Shown here piece after piece: positions 7,249-21,362 of a DNA stretch of 64,000 nucleotides (its first letter is position 1; every line of letters starts with the position of its first letter). The stretch comes from Amycolatopsis pretoriensis (GTDB lineage Bacteria; Actinomycetota; Actinomycetes; Mycobacteriales; Pseudonocardiaceae): NCBI RefSeq assembly GCF_900107925.1, contig NZ_FNUJ01000001.1, forward strand, positions 496,001 to 560,000. The letters run 5' to 3'. The translations under genes and the position numbers were made by a program. The notes beneath the pieces are model-generated. The model was not told the origin of the DNA, did no database searches, and saw nothing but the letters and a program-made list of their open reading frames with translations.

Positions 7249-8745
7249 TCAGCCGCAGTGCTCGAACTCGCTGTTGTACGCCTGACCGTCCACGGCGCCG
7301 CCCCACTTGACGCACTTGTCCGCCGCCGCTGCCGCGACCGGGCCCGCGAAGTACGAGAACGCGCCCGAGTCCGTCTGGCGCGTCGACCCCTTGACCTCCA
7401 AGTACGCCGACGTCTGCGTCGCCGTTCCCGCGTTCGCGCTCTTCATCGCGCTCACGCAGTTCTTGCCGTTCGAGGCGTTGTACGACAGGTACACCGTGCC
7501 CGCCGAGCCCAGCGGGGCCGAGTCGATCACGCCGTAACCGCCGCCGCACGCCGGGGCGCCCAGCTGGGTCTCCGTCACCGTCGCGTAGCGGATCGTGTCG
7601 TTCGCGTGGAACTCCGGGCCCGCCTCGAACAACACGCCCACGGACGCCTGCGACAGCTGCACCATGTCCGAGTACGCCGCGTCCTGGCCCCACACGAGCA
7701 GGCTGCCCGCCGTGCCCGTCCAGTTGGCGCCCTCGTCGAACGACGAGTGGACGCGCAGCTCCTTGCGACGGTCGCAAGTGGACGGTGCCGCGAAGACGAT
7801 CCGGTTGTACTTCGCACCCGTGTCGGTCGCGCTCATCCGGGCCGTCGAACCCTCGACCGTCGGGGTGACCAGGTCGGTCGCGAAGGCGAACTTCGAGCTG
7901 AACGTCGCGCCGCCGTCCGAGCTGATCGCGAACGCGCGGTTGTGCGTGCCGTCCGCGAGGCACTTGTCGTCCCCGTTGGCGTCGTTGCGCGCCGCCGCGT
8001 AGATCCGGCCGTCCTTCAGCTCCGTGACGCTGATCTCCTGCGGGTTCATCAAGTCCGAAGTGGACGTGTCGGTCGCACCGCGGTGCCAGGTCGCGCCCTG
8101 GTCGTCGCTGTACACCAGCGATCCGGTGTTCTTGCCGCCGGTCGTGTAGCTCATGCCGGCCACGATCCGGCCGGCGTGCGCGCCGCGCGTGAGCACGATG
8201 CCGTGCGACGGGCCCGTCGCCAGCCAGCCGGGTGCGCTCGGGAACCCGAGCTCGGTGGTCAGGACTCTCGGCGCGCCCCACGTCTTGCCGTTGTCCTCGC
8301 TGATCGACACGCGCGGGATCCGGCCGCAGGAGGGGTTGGTGTAGCACTGCATGGTGGACAGCAGCACGATCCGGCTGCTGCCCGGGATGACGATCGGCGC
8401 CGGGTTGCCCTTGGTGTCGCCGTTGGCCTTGATGACGGTCTGCAGCGCGCTCCACGTCTTCCCGCCGTCGGTCGAGCGCTTCAGCACGAGGTCGATCTCG
8501 CCGAGGTCGGCGCACGTGCTGGCGCCGCCGTTGCGGCCCTCGGCGAAGGCGAGCAGATCGCCGTTGTTGCCTTTGACAATGGTCGGGATGCGGTAGCAGT
8601 CGTGGCCTTCGGTGTTTTTGTTGAACACCAATGTGCTGGCCACGTCGGCCGACGCGGTGGCGGCGCCCACGGCCGCCGGGACGGCGACGGCGGCGCACCC
8701 CAGCAGCCCGGCCAGCAGGCCCTGGGCGAGTCGGGTGATCTTCAC
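7249..8745 (-). CDS. Secreted exo-alpha-sialidase with C-terminal SapA-like domain
   Basis: A 498-residue protein with a Sec signal peptide (about residues 1-33) and a six-bladed sialidase propeller. Five Asp-box variants are visible (STDGGKTW, SEDNGKTW, SDDQGATW, SSDGGATF, SFDEGANW), along with YRIPTIV carrying the first catalytic arginine. The enzyme should release terminal sialic acids outside the cell. The last about 100 residues, with GGGYGVIDS, GTVYLSYN and CVKWGG, resemble Streptomyces spore-associated protein A rather than the usual carbohydrate-binding tail. The GTG start has GGGAG upstream. Confidence 0.9.
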   Translation of the reverse strand: MKITRLAQGLLAGLLGCAAVAVPAAVGAATASADVASTLVFNKNTEGHDCYRIPTIVKGNNGDLLAFAEGRNGGASTCADLGEIDLVLKRSTDGGKTWSALQTVIKANGDTKGNPAPIVIPGSSRIVLLSTMQCYTNPSCGRIPRVSISEDNGKTWGAPRVLTTELGFPSAPGWLATGPSHGIVLTRGAHAGRIVAGMSYTTGGKNTGSLVYSDDQGATWHRGATDTSTSDLMNPQEISVTELKDGRIYAAARNDANGDDKCLADGTHNRAFAISSDGGATFSSKFAFATDLVTPTVEGSTARMSATDTGAKYNRIVFAAPSTCDRRKELRVHSSFDEGANWTGTAGSLLVWGQDAAYSDMVQLSQASVGVLFEAGPEFHANDTIRYATVTETQLGAPACGGGYGVIDSAPLGSAGTVYLSYNASNGKNCVSAMKSANAGTATQTSAYLEVKGSTRQTDSGAFSYFAGPVAAAAADKCVKWGGAVDGQAYNSEFEHCG

Positions 8746-8935
8746 GGTGAAAGCTCCCTACGGATTCGTTCTACGTCCTACGTCTCGGCGGTAGCGTCGA
8801 CGCGGCCCGTACAAGACCCGTACAACCTGGCGTATAACGAACTATTCATGGCCGGGCGGGAAACGCCGGGTGAACGCGGCCGACGCCGCGGGAGCCGACC
8901 CACTCTGACCTGGCGGGTTGCTGCCGATCCAACGG

Positions 8936-8962
8936 CGATATATCGTCGTAGTGTCGGCGATA
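8936..8962. promoter_or_regulatory. PadR-type operator
   Basis: A perfect 10-base palindrome CGATATATCG (8936-8945) overlaps a second inverted pair, TATCGTCG and CGGCGATA (8941-8962). The sites lie 23-49 bases before the PadR start. PadR regulators commonly bind such AT-centred palindromes at their own promoter. Confidence 0.65.
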
Positions 8963-8984
8963 CGGCAAACCGAAGGAGACAACC

Positions 8985-9764
8985 ATGGCGATGAGCGCAG
9001 GTGCCGGCCGGATGTTCGGCGGCTTCGGGGGCGGGATGTTCGGTGGTCACGGGCCGGCCGGGCACGGTCACCCCGGCCACGGTCACCCGGACCACCGCTT
9101 CCCCGGACACGAAGACTTCGACCCCGGCCCCGACCTGGCCCGCGGCTTCCCGCCCCACCCGCCACACCCACCCCAGCCGCCGGGGCCGCCCGGCGCTCCC
9201 GGGTTCCCCGGCTTCCCTGGTGGTCCCGGCTCCTTCGGTGGCCCCGGGGGCTGGTTCGGCGGGGCGGGTCCGTTCCAACGGGTGCAGGAGTTCCGCGGGC
9301 GGGGGCCGAGCCGTCCGGTGCGGCCGGCCGTGCTCGCGCTGCTCGCCGAAGAACCGATGCACGGCTACCAGCTCATGCAGGAGATCCGGCGCCGCACCAA
9401 CGAGCGGTGGCGGCCCAGTCCCGGGTCCGTCTACCCGATCCTGCAGCAGCTGGAGGACGAAGGCCTGGTGCACACCGCCGAGACCGGGGGACGCCGCGTG
9501 GCGGAGCTGACCGATGCCGGGCGGGAACACGTCGCCGGGCGGGAAGCCGAGTTCGCCGCCCTCTGGGAGGAACCCGACGAGGCACCCAACGCCGACCGCT
9601 TCGCCGCCCTGTGGCACGCGCTGGGAGAGCTGTCCGGCGCGACCGCCCAGGTCGGCCAGAGCGGCACGGAAGCGCAGGTCGCCGAGGTGAAGAAGATCCT
9701 CGCCGACGCGCGGCGCCGCGTCTACGCGGTGCTCGCCGACGCCGGCCTCGAGGACGAGGACTGA
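8985..9764 (+). CDS. PadR family regulator with His/Gly/Pro-rich N-terminus
   Basis: A 259-residue protein. Residues about 1-105 are low complexity: Gly/Met-rich, then His-rich (GHGHPGHGHPDH), then collagen-like Gly-X-Y triplets. The PadR winged helix follows from about residue 110, with PVRPAVLALLAEEPMHGYQL, SVYPILQQLEDEGLV and TDAGRE. A helical dimerisation tail ends the protein. PadR proteins are repressors that often sense toxic small molecules. The His-rich extension could bind metal. AAGGAG 6 bases before the ATG supports the start, and the palindromes at 8936-8962 suggest autoregulation. Confidence 0.9.
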   Translation: MAMSAGAGRMFGGFGGGMFGGHGPAGHGHPGHGHPDHRFPGHEDFDPGPDLARGFPPHPPHPPQPPGPPGAPGFPGFPGGPGSFGGPGGWFGGAGPFQRVQEFRGRGPSRPVRPAVLALLAEEPMHGYQLMQEIRRRTNERWRPSPGSVYPILQQLEDEGLVHTAETGGRRVAELTDAGREHVAGREAEFAALWEEPDEAPNADRFAALWHALGELSGATAQVGQSGTEAQVAEVKKILADARRRVYAVLADAGLEDED

Positions 9765-9765
9765 C

Positions 9766-9809
9766 CCGGCCGGGGCGGATCGTCCACTTCGGACGGTCCG
9801 CCCGGCCGG
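9766..9809. terminator. Long GC-rich hairpin after padR-like gene
   Basis: Nearly 20 bases on each side pair (left arm 9766-9785, right arm 9791-9809, loop ACTTC), with one bulged G and one G-T pair. It separates the PadR gene from the methyltransferase gene and ends 14 bases before the latter's start. Confidence 0.65.
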
Positions 9810-9823
9810 TAGACTCCGGCCGC

Positions 9824-10855
9824 ATGGAGGAAAAGGACTTCGCGGCCCACCTCACGGCCACCCTGACCGGCAGTGCCCTCACCATGCTGCTCGGGATCGG
9901 GCACCGCACCGGGCTGCTCGCCGCCGCCGCGCGGGGGCCCGCCACCAGCGCCGAACTGGCCGAGCGGGCCGGGCTGCACGAGCGGTACGTCCGCGAATGG
10001 CTCGGCGCCATGGTCACCGGGGGCATCTTCACCCTCGACGCCGGGGCTTACACCCTCCCGCCGCAGCACGCCAAGTTCCTGCTCGGCGAGACCGCGGCGA
10101 ACCTCATGCCGTCCCTGCTGACGCTGAGCGCCTTCACCGGCATCCTGCCCGACCTCGAACGCAGCTTCGCCGAAGGCGGCGGCGTCCCGCGGTCGGCCTA
10201 CGGGCCTCACCTCGAAACCCTCGGCGCCAAGACCGGCGACAGCTGGAAGCACATCTACCGCGAGCACCTCGTGGACGGCTTCTTCGGCGCGGTCCCCGGC
10301 CTCAACGACCAGCTGACGGCCGGCGCGCGCGTGCTCGACCTGGGCTGCGGCACCGGGAACGCCATCGCCGTCGCGGCCCGCGCGTTCCCCGCGTCGCGGT
10401 TCACCGGCCTCGACATCAACGAAAACGTCGTCGGCCAAGCGCGGGAAGCCACCGAAGACCTGCCGAACGCCGAATTCGCCGTCGGCGACGCCGCGCACCT
10501 GACCGGCGAATACGACGTGATCACCGCGTTCGACGCCGTGCACGACCAGGACCGGCCGGACGTCGTGCTGCGCCGGGTCCGTGGCGCCCTGGCCGAAGAC
10601 GGCCTGTTCTTCATGGTGGACACCAACTTCTCGAGCCACGTCGAGAACAACGTCGGCAACCCGATGGCGGCGCTGTGCTACTCGATCAGCCTCATGTACT
10701 GCACGACGACGTCGCTCGCGGAAGGCGGCGCCGCGCTGGGGGCCATGTGGGGCACCGAAAAGGCGTCGGAAATGCTGGCGGACGCGGGGTTCGGGCACGT
10801 GAGCGTGCTCGAGTCCCCGCGTCCGCAGAACTGCATCTACGTCTGCCGGCCGTGA
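9824..10855 (+). CDS. SAM-dependent methyltransferase, Rv2258c-like
   Basis: A 343-residue class I methyltransferase. Residues about 1-90 form a winged-helix-like domain (TSAELAERAGLHERYVREWL). The Rossmann fold follows, with the SAM-binding motif VLDLGCGTGNAIAVAAR near residue 170 and the acidic GLDIN about 25 residues later. This architecture is known from mycobacterial Rv2258c; the natural substrate is not known. The ATG has no strong ribosome site and follows a strong hairpin. It converges on the carboxypeptidase gene with one base between the stops. Confidence 0.85.
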   Translation: MEEKDFAAHLTATLTGSALTMLLGIGHRTGLLAAAARGPATSAELAERAGLHERYVREWLGAMVTGGIFTLDAGAYTLPPQHAKFLLGETAANLMPSLLTLSAFTGILPDLERSFAEGGGVPRSAYGPHLETLGAKTGDSWKHIYREHLVDGFFGAVPGLNDQLTAGARVLDLGCGTGNAIAVAARAFPASRFTGLDINENVVGQAREATEDLPNAEFAVGDAAHLTGEYDVITAFDAVHDQDRPDVVLRRVRGALAEDGLFFMVDTNFSSHVENNVGNPMAALCYSISLMYCTTTSLAEGGAALGAMWGTEKASEMLADAGFGHVSVLESPRPQNCIYVCRP

Positions 10856-10856
10856 C

Positions 10857-12176
10857 TCACTGCTGGTAGGGCGCCGCCGCGGCCTTCGCGGCGGTGATCA
10901 GCGCGCCCTTGTTCTTCGGCCAGAACGTGCTGTCGACGCAGGTGTACCTCGGCAGGAAGCCGCCGCAGGTGCCGCTCGAGCCGCCGACCTCGAAGGTCAC
11001 GCTCGCGACGCCGAGCTCGCCGTAGGTGAAGTCGTCGGTGGTGCCGCTCGTGTCGTAGCCGACGGTCTCCTCGTTGGTGCCGACGAGGTAGCCGTTCGAC
11101 GCCGCGTACTTCGCGCCCAGCCGGCGGTACTGCGCGTCGTTCGGCGAGGTGGACTGGGTGAAGCCCCACGGGATGATGATGTCGTTGCCGTAGCTGTGCA
11201 ACGTGATCATCGTGCCCTTGGCCGTCGCCGGCGCGGGGTCGTTGTTCCCGGTGCCGCGCTGGTCCGGGAAGATCGCGCGGGCCAGCTTCTCCAGCGCCTG
11301 CACCTCCGGCTCGGAACCGGCGCTCACGCCCTGGTAGGTCTCCGAGCACGCGGAGTTCGAGTCGCCGCCCCACTTGAACGTGGAGTTGCGATTGAGGTCG
11401 ATGCCGATGTTCGTGCCGGTGCAGCCGCCGCGCGAGTTGTTCGCGTTCTTGCGCTGCAGCTTGGGCGAATTCCCGCCGGAGGCGACGATGTCGACGCCGT
11501 CGGGGTTCGCGATCGGCACCACCCAGACCTCGGTGGTGTCCAAAATGGACTTCGCGGTGGCGTCGGTCGCGTAGCCGTCGGCGAGGTAGTCGATCCAGCG
11601 CCAGGCGAGCTCGCCGGTGGACAGCTCGCGCGCGTGGATCTGGGCCACCAGGAAGAACTTCGGCTTCGGTGACGTCGTCGACAGCGTGCAGTCGCCGGCC
11701 TGCTTCTTGGTGAGGCAGAGGGCCTGGACGTCGTGCCCGCCCTGGCCCTTCGTCTTCTTCCACGACTGGCCGATGGTGTACTTCGTGGCGAGGTCGGGGT
11801 GCGCGGCGGCGACGGCGGTGAGGTGGTTCTCGTGCGCGGTGACCGTGCGGTACCCGCCGTAGAAGGTGTCCGCAGCCAGGGAATTCGCCTGCGCGGGGAG
11901 TTCTTTGTAGACGGTGTCGTGGAACGACGGCGTGAAGCCGCGCGCCCGCAGCTGGTTCGCGACGGCCTGCCCACCGACGACGAAGACGGCGCCGGCGTCA
12001 CCTTCCTCGACGTCGAAGCCGGCGTTCGTGAGGATCTGCGCCTGGGCAGCGGTGGCCGGGACGCGCCAGAAGACCGGCGTGTCCGCGGGCTGCGCGGTGG
12101 CCGTGCCCCCGAGCAGGGTGGTGAGCAGGACACCGGTCGCCGCGAGGGCGAGCCGGGACAGGGACCTTGACGCCAT
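10857..12176 (-). CDS. Secreted M14 zinc carboxypeptidase
   Basis: A 439-residue exported peptidase. The signal peptide covers about residues 1-28, followed by a propeptide-like region and an M14 catalytic domain. The first zinc ligands lie in QIHARE (about residues 182-187), RNSTF-containing loops contact substrate, HSYG supplies the third zinc ligand and FEVGG the catalytic glutamate near residue 393. Many cysteines suggest disulfides, as expected outside the cell. It should trim C-terminal residues of peptides for nutrition. The start ATG is preceded by a GGAG-like site. Confidence 0.92.
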   Translation of the reverse strand: MASRSLSRLALAATGVLLTTLLGGTATAQPADTPVFWRVPATAAQAQILTNAGFDVEEGDAGAVFVVGGQAVANQLRARGFTPSFHDTVYKELPAQANSLAADTFYGGYRTVTAHENHLTAVAAAHPDLATKYTIGQSWKKTKGQGGHDVQALCLTKKQAGDCTLSTTSPKPKFFLVAQIHARELSTGELAWRWIDYLADGYATDATAKSILDTTEVWVVPIANPDGVDIVASGGNSPKLQRKNANNSRGGCTGTNIGIDLNRNSTFKWGGDSNSACSETYQGVSAGSEPEVQALEKLARAIFPDQRGTGNNDPAPATAKGTMITLHSYGNDIIIPWGFTQSTSPNDAQYRRLGAKYAASNGYLVGTNEETVGYDTSGTTDDFTYGELGVASVTFEVGGSSGTCGGFLPRYTCVDSTFWPKNKGALITAAKAAAAPYQQ

Positions 12177-12309
12177 CGGGAGTTCTCCTCACGCCGCACG
12201 GATGGAGGGTCCGGTCGGTACCCGTGGTCACCGTACCGGCACGGACAGTGTGTCGGTGGGGGCAAAACCGCCATACCCCCGAAAGTCGCGAAGCGCCGGA
12301 ATGCCGAAA

Positions 12310-12337
12310 GGCGGCACTTTCTCGTGAAAGTGCCGCC
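12310..12337. terminator. Terminator hairpin downstream of the carboxylase gene
   Basis: GGCGGCACTTT and AAAGTGCCGCC form an 11-bp perfect stem, extended by one C-G pair, with loop TCGT. It lies 15 bases beyond the carboxylase stop on the minus strand. The CACTTTC core recurs in hairpins near 21.3 kb and 46.4 kb. Confidence 0.75.
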
Positions 12338-12352
12338 CTCCGGAGGACGCTG

Positions 12353-17827
<5,475 letters not shown>

Positions 17828-18126
17828 CGGCTGAGCCTCCCAAGTACCCACGCACAGAAGGCGACGCACCTGTCCTGGGGCGTCGCCTGCACCTGTCTAC
17901 ACCCTGCTGGATTACCGAGGGGTAGACCAATGTCCGCCATGGCGCATGCCGAGGCGGCTGCGTTGTGGACACCCCACAAAAAGCGACCCGCGCCACACCG
18001 CGGGGGCCGCATTTCTCGCGAGGACTGCCACAAAGCACGCTGCGCAGCTTACGGCGGCGACGGGGAGGGGAACATCCGGTGAAGCGGAAGTACGGGCCCC
18101 TGTTCGCGGGCCCCCGGCGGCAGGGG
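17828..18126. other. Intergenic region upstream of the carboxylase gene
   Basis: About 300 bases that should carry the carboxylase promoter. GCACCTGTC is repeated at about 17867 and 17890. No clear -35/-10 pair or gene was recognised. Confidence 0.35.
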
Positions 18127-18366
18127 TCAGGAAGCCAGCAGGACGTCCGGGCCGAGGACCTGGCCCAGCTCGCGCCGTTCGGCTTCCGACAGCGGGACGG
18201 CCGCGACGCTGCACCGGCCGTCCGGGCCCGGGGCCGTCGTGATGGCCAGCACCGGCTGCCCGTCGATCTCCCGGAGCGTCACCCGGCCGCCGCAGGAGAG
18301 GTCCACGCTGATCCCGGGGCGGTCGCGATGCCTGCCCAGCCACCGGCCGACGAAGTCGAAGGTCAT
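18127..18366 (-). CDS. Small hypothetical protein
   Basis: A 79-residue soluble protein beginning MTFDFVGRWLGRH. It is beta-rich in the middle (GRVTLREIDGQPVLAITT) and ends in a helix with SEAERRELGQVLG. The ATG is preceded by GGGGAG at 6 bases; a longer in-frame start is less well supported. I do not recognise a family. It is divergent from the GerW-like gene. Confidence 0.55.
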   Translation of the reverse strand: MTFDFVGRWLGRHRDRPGISVDLSCGGRVTLREIDGQPVLAITTAPGPDGRCSVAAVPLSEAERRELGQVLGPDVLLAS

Positions 18367-18479
18367 CGCGGTCTCCCCTCGGTCGTGCACTCCCCGTGAA
18401 GCACAGGTGTCGGTGGTTAATGCCCCGGATACCTCGCGGTTACACCCGATGGTGGAGAAAAGTCGGCCATGATGGCCAG

Positions 18480-18797
18480 ATGAAACTGGGGCAACTGGCC
18501 ACGACCGCGCAGGAGCTGTTCACCGCCAAGCTGGTCTACGGCGATCCGGTCGAGCGCGACGGGGTCGTCGTGATCCCCGCCGCCGCGGTGTTCGGCGGCG
18601 GGGGCGGGGGCGCGGACGACACCGCCGCGCTGCCCGTGCGCGAAGGTGCCGGGTTCGGGGTGTTCGCCCGGCCCGCCGGGGCTTTCGTGGTCCGCGGGGA
18701 CGCCGTGACCTGGGTGCCCGCGGTCGACCGCACGCGGATCGGGCTGGCCGCCGCGGTCACCGTCGTCGCGCTCGCCAAGATCCTTTCGCGGCGCTGA
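18480..18797 (+). CDS. GerW/YtfJ-family protein
   Basis: A 105-residue protein matching the GerW (YtfJ) sporulation-protein family. It has VYGDPVERDGVVVIPAAAV followed by a Gly-rich stretch, GFGVFARPAGAFVV, and a C-terminal hydrophobic helix (RIGLAAAVTVVALAKIL). In Bacillus the family member is needed for spore germination. In non-endospore formers such as actinomycetes its role is unknown and probably membrane-associated. No strong ribosome site precedes the ATG; GGCCATGATGGCC just upstream is a small palindrome. Confidence 0.8.
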   Translation: MKLGQLATTAQELFTAKLVYGDPVERDGVVVIPAAAVFGGGGGGADDTAALPVREGAGFGVFARPAGAFVVRGDAVTWVPAVDRTRIGLAAAVTVVALAKILSRR

Positions 18798-18883
18798 CCC
18801 GACGGCGGAAGTTCACCACCGGTTCGCGCCGGTGTTCGCGTGGCCCACCTAGCGTCAGAGCGTCTTTCGATGCGGAGGTACGC

Positions 18884-20392
18884 ATGAGTACTGGGGACCT
18901 GAGCCGGCGCACGCTGCTGCGCGCGAGCGGGGTGGTGGCAGCGGCCGGGCTGCTGCCCGGTGTCGCGTTCGCCGACCAGCCGGGCGGCACCGGCAGCCAG
19001 ACCCGGACCGTCACCGGCGCGCTGAAGCCGGACGTCCCGGACTGGTACTACCTGCCCGTCGACGTCCCGCGCGGGGTGCGGCAGATCGACGTCGTCTACT
19101 CCTACGACCGGCCGACGGTCCCGGCCGGCACCCGCGGGAACGCCTGCGACATCGGGATGTTCGGCCCGGAAGGCCACGAACTGGGCAACGCGCGCGGCTT
19201 CCGCGGCTGGTCCGGCGGCTTCCGCGACCGGTTCTCGATCAGCGCGTCCGAAGCCACGCCGGGCTACCTCGCCGGCCCGATCAAGCCGGGCCGCTGGCAC
19301 GTCATCCTCGGCCCGTACACGGTCGCGCCGCAGGGCTTGACCTACAAAGTGGACATCACGCTCACCTTCGGGCCGGACGCGGCGCCCTTCGTGCCGAAGC
19401 CGGCGCCGGAATCCGCGCCCGCCCGCGAGCGCGGCCGCGCCTGGTACCGCGGCGACGGCCACCTGCACACCGTCCACTCCGACGGCCGCCGCACGCCGGA
19501 CCAGCTGGTCGCCGACGCGCGTGCCGCGGGCCTGGACTTCATCGTCTCCACCGACCACAACACGTCCAGCTCGCAGCTCGTCTGGGGGAACCACGCCACC
19601 GACGACCTGCTGATCCTCAACGGCGAAGAGGTCACGACGCGGTCGGGGCACTGGCCCGCGATCGGCCTGCCCGCCGGCACGTGGATCGACTGGCGCTACC
19701 GCGCCGCCGACCCGCGGGACTTCCGCCGCTTCACCGACCAGGTGCACCGCGCGGGCGGCCTGGTCACCGCGGCGCACCCGTTCGCCAACTGCTTCGGCTG
19801 CACCTACGAGTTCGCGTACGAGATCGCCGACCTGGTCGAGGTCTGGAACGGGCCGTGGACCCAGGACGACGAGGCGAGCGTCATCCACTGGGACGGGCTC
19901 CTGCGCGGCGGCCGGTTCATCCCGGCTATCGGCGACTCCGACGCGCACAACCCGGACCAGCGCGTCGCGCTGCCGCACACGGTGGTTCTCGCCGACCGGT
20001 TGCGGCGCAAGGAACTCCTCGAAGGGCTGAAGGCGGGCCGGTCGTGGCTGGCCGAGTCGTCGGCGGTCCAGCTGGACTTCACGGCCTCCGGCGGCGGCCG
20101 CACGGCGGGGATCGGCTCGCGGCTGCCGGCCGGCACCGGGACGCCGGTGACCGTGCGCGCGGTGGTCGGCGGAGTACCGGGGACGACGGTGACGTTCCTC
20201 GACCAGCTGGGGCCGGAGCACACGGAGACGATCGGCGACGGCGGCGCGGCGACGGTGACGTGGACGACCTACCCGAGGTACTCCCGGTGGGTGCGCGTGG
20301 AGGTCCGTCGCCCGTCCGGGGGTCCGAACACCACTCAGCCGAACGCGATGGTCGCGATGTCGAACCCGATCTTCCTCGGGGCCGACGACTGA
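18884..20392 (+). CDS. Tat-exported PHP-domain metallohydrolase (CehA/McbA type)
   Basis: A 502-residue protein with a twin-arginine signal (SRRTLLRASGVVAAAG) ending near residue 31. A beta-sandwich-like domain spans about 40-165. The PHP hydrolase core then shows GDGHLHTVHSDG (near 190), STDHN (near 221), NGEEVTT, AAHPF and GDSDAH, which supply the metal ligands. A C-terminal beta domain follows. CehA/McbA-type enzymes hydrolyse phosphoesters or carbamate esters such as carbaryl; the substrate here is unknown. Tat export fits a cofactor loaded before export. GGAGG 7 bases before the ATG supports the start. Confidence 0.88.
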   Translation: MSTGDLSRRTLLRASGVVAAAGLLPGVAFADQPGGTGSQTRTVTGALKPDVPDWYYLPVDVPRGVRQIDVVYSYDRPTVPAGTRGNACDIGMFGPEGHELGNARGFRGWSGGFRDRFSISASEATPGYLAGPIKPGRWHVILGPYTVAPQGLTYKVDITLTFGPDAAPFVPKPAPESAPARERGRAWYRGDGHLHTVHSDGRRTPDQLVADARAAGLDFIVSTDHNTSSSQLVWGNHATDDLLILNGEEVTTRSGHWPAIGLPAGTWIDWRYRAADPRDFRRFTDQVHRAGGLVTAAHPFANCFGCTYEFAYEIADLVEVWNGPWTQDDEASVIHWDGLLRGGRFIPAIGDSDAHNPDQRVALPHTVVLADRLRRKELLEGLKAGRSWLAESSAVQLDFTASGGGRTAGIGSRLPAGTGTPVTVRAVVGGVPGTTVTFLDQLGPEHTETIGDGGAATVTWTTYPRYSRWVRVEVRRPSGGPNTTQPNAMVAMSNPIFLGADD

Positions 20393-20487
20393 GGCACGCT
20401 CCGTCCGGCCGAGAACCTTCACCGAACCTCCACACCCCGCGCCGCGTCCTTTGGCAGACTGGTGCGAACGGGTGAAAGCGGGGCAGG

Positions 20488-21297
20488 GTGCGCGGGTGTG
20501 GTCTGAAGGTGGCGATCTTCCTCGGTGCGGTCGTCGTGCTGACGGCGGGGGTCGTCGTGGTGGTGGTGCTGACGCGCAGCCCGGTGCGGACGCCGGGCTG
20601 CACCGTGGCGCTGCCCGGGCAGGCGTCGTACACGTTCACGCCCGAGCAGATGGACAGCGCCGCGACGATCGCGGGCGTCGGGACGAAGCTCGGCCTGCCG
20701 CCGCACGCGGCCACCGTCGCGCTGGCCACCGCGTTGCAGGAGTCGAAACTGCGCAACCTCGAAGGCGGTGACCGCGACTCGGTCGGGTTGTTCCAGCAGC
20801 GGCCCAGCCAGGGCTGGGGCGCGGTCGCGCAGCTGCGCGACCCGGTCTACGCGGCGACGGCGTTCTACGAGAAGCTCGAAAAGCTGCCGGGCTGGGAGAC
20901 GCTGCCGATCACCGAGGCGGCCCAGGAGATCCAGCGCTCGGGCGTCCCGGACGCGTACGCGCAGTGGGAGCCGCAGGCGCGGGCCATGGCGGCGGCGTTC
21001 GCCGGCCAGTTCCCGGCCGCGATGACGTGCCGCAACCTGACCTTGGCGGCCCCCGGCGACCTCGCCACGACGGCGACGAACGAGCTGGGCACGGCGCGGT
21101 TGAGCGGCGCGCACCCGGCCGCGCAGGGGTGGGCGTACGCGAGCTGGCTGGTCGGCCGCGCGGAGGCGCTGGGCGTGGACAAGGTGAGCTTCGCCGGCCA
21201 GACGTGGACGGCGGAGTCCGGGGCCTGGGCCCAGGACCCCGCCGCCGGTCCGGACCTGGCGCTGCACCAGGCCCCGGCCCCCCAGCCCAGCCAGTAG
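20488..21297 (+). CDS. Membrane-anchored lysozyme/transglycosylase-fold protein
   Basis: A 269-residue protein. One N-terminal transmembrane helix (about residues 8-28) precedes an extracellular domain with ATALQESKLRNLEGGDRDSVGLFQQRPSQGWG, only part of which is quoted here as family signature: ALQES, SVGLFQQRP. These match the lytic transglycosylase-like fold with a candidate catalytic glutamate in LQESK. It may act on peptidoglycan, although many relatives are annotated only as hypothetical. The GTG start has a GGGGCAGG upstream at close spacing. Its 3' side carries two 18-bp palindromes. Confidence 0.7.
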   Translation: MRGCGLKVAIFLGAVVVLTAGVVVVVVLTRSPVRTPGCTVALPGQASYTFTPEQMDSAATIAGVGTKLGLPPHAATVALATALQESKLRNLEGGDRDSVGLFQQRPSQGWGAVAQLRDPVYAATAFYEKLEKLPGWETLPITEAAQEIQRSGVPDAYAQWEPQARAMAAAFAGQFPAAMTCRNLTLAAPGDLATTATNELGTARLSGAHPAAQGWAYASWLVGRAEALGVDKVSFAGQTWTAESGAWAQDPAAGPDLALHQAPAPQPSQ

Positions 21298-21300
21298 CGG

Positions 21301-21318
21301 CACTTTCACGTGAAAGTG
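21301..21318. terminator. Perfect 18-bp palindrome, terminator-like
   Basis: CACTTTCACGTGAAAGTG is a perfect palindrome, four bases after the stop of the transglycosylase-fold gene. It shares its core TTTCACGTGAAA with the next palindrome. Confidence 0.6.
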
Positions 21319-21340
21319 ACCTGGAGTGCGCGCTCCGGGT

Positions 21341-21358
21341 AGCTTTCACGTGAAAGCT
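21341..21358. terminator. Second perfect 18-bp palindrome
   Basis: AGCTTTCACGTGAAAGCT starts exactly 40 bases after the first palindrome and 5 bases before the convergent alcohol dehydrogenase stop. The paired arrangement would terminate both convergent transcripts. Confidence 0.6.
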
Positions 21359-21362
21359 CCGC

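Noticed and set aside
21301..21358. CRISPR array in the palindrome pair
   Set aside because: Only two units, both self-palindromic, with no further repeats or cas genes.
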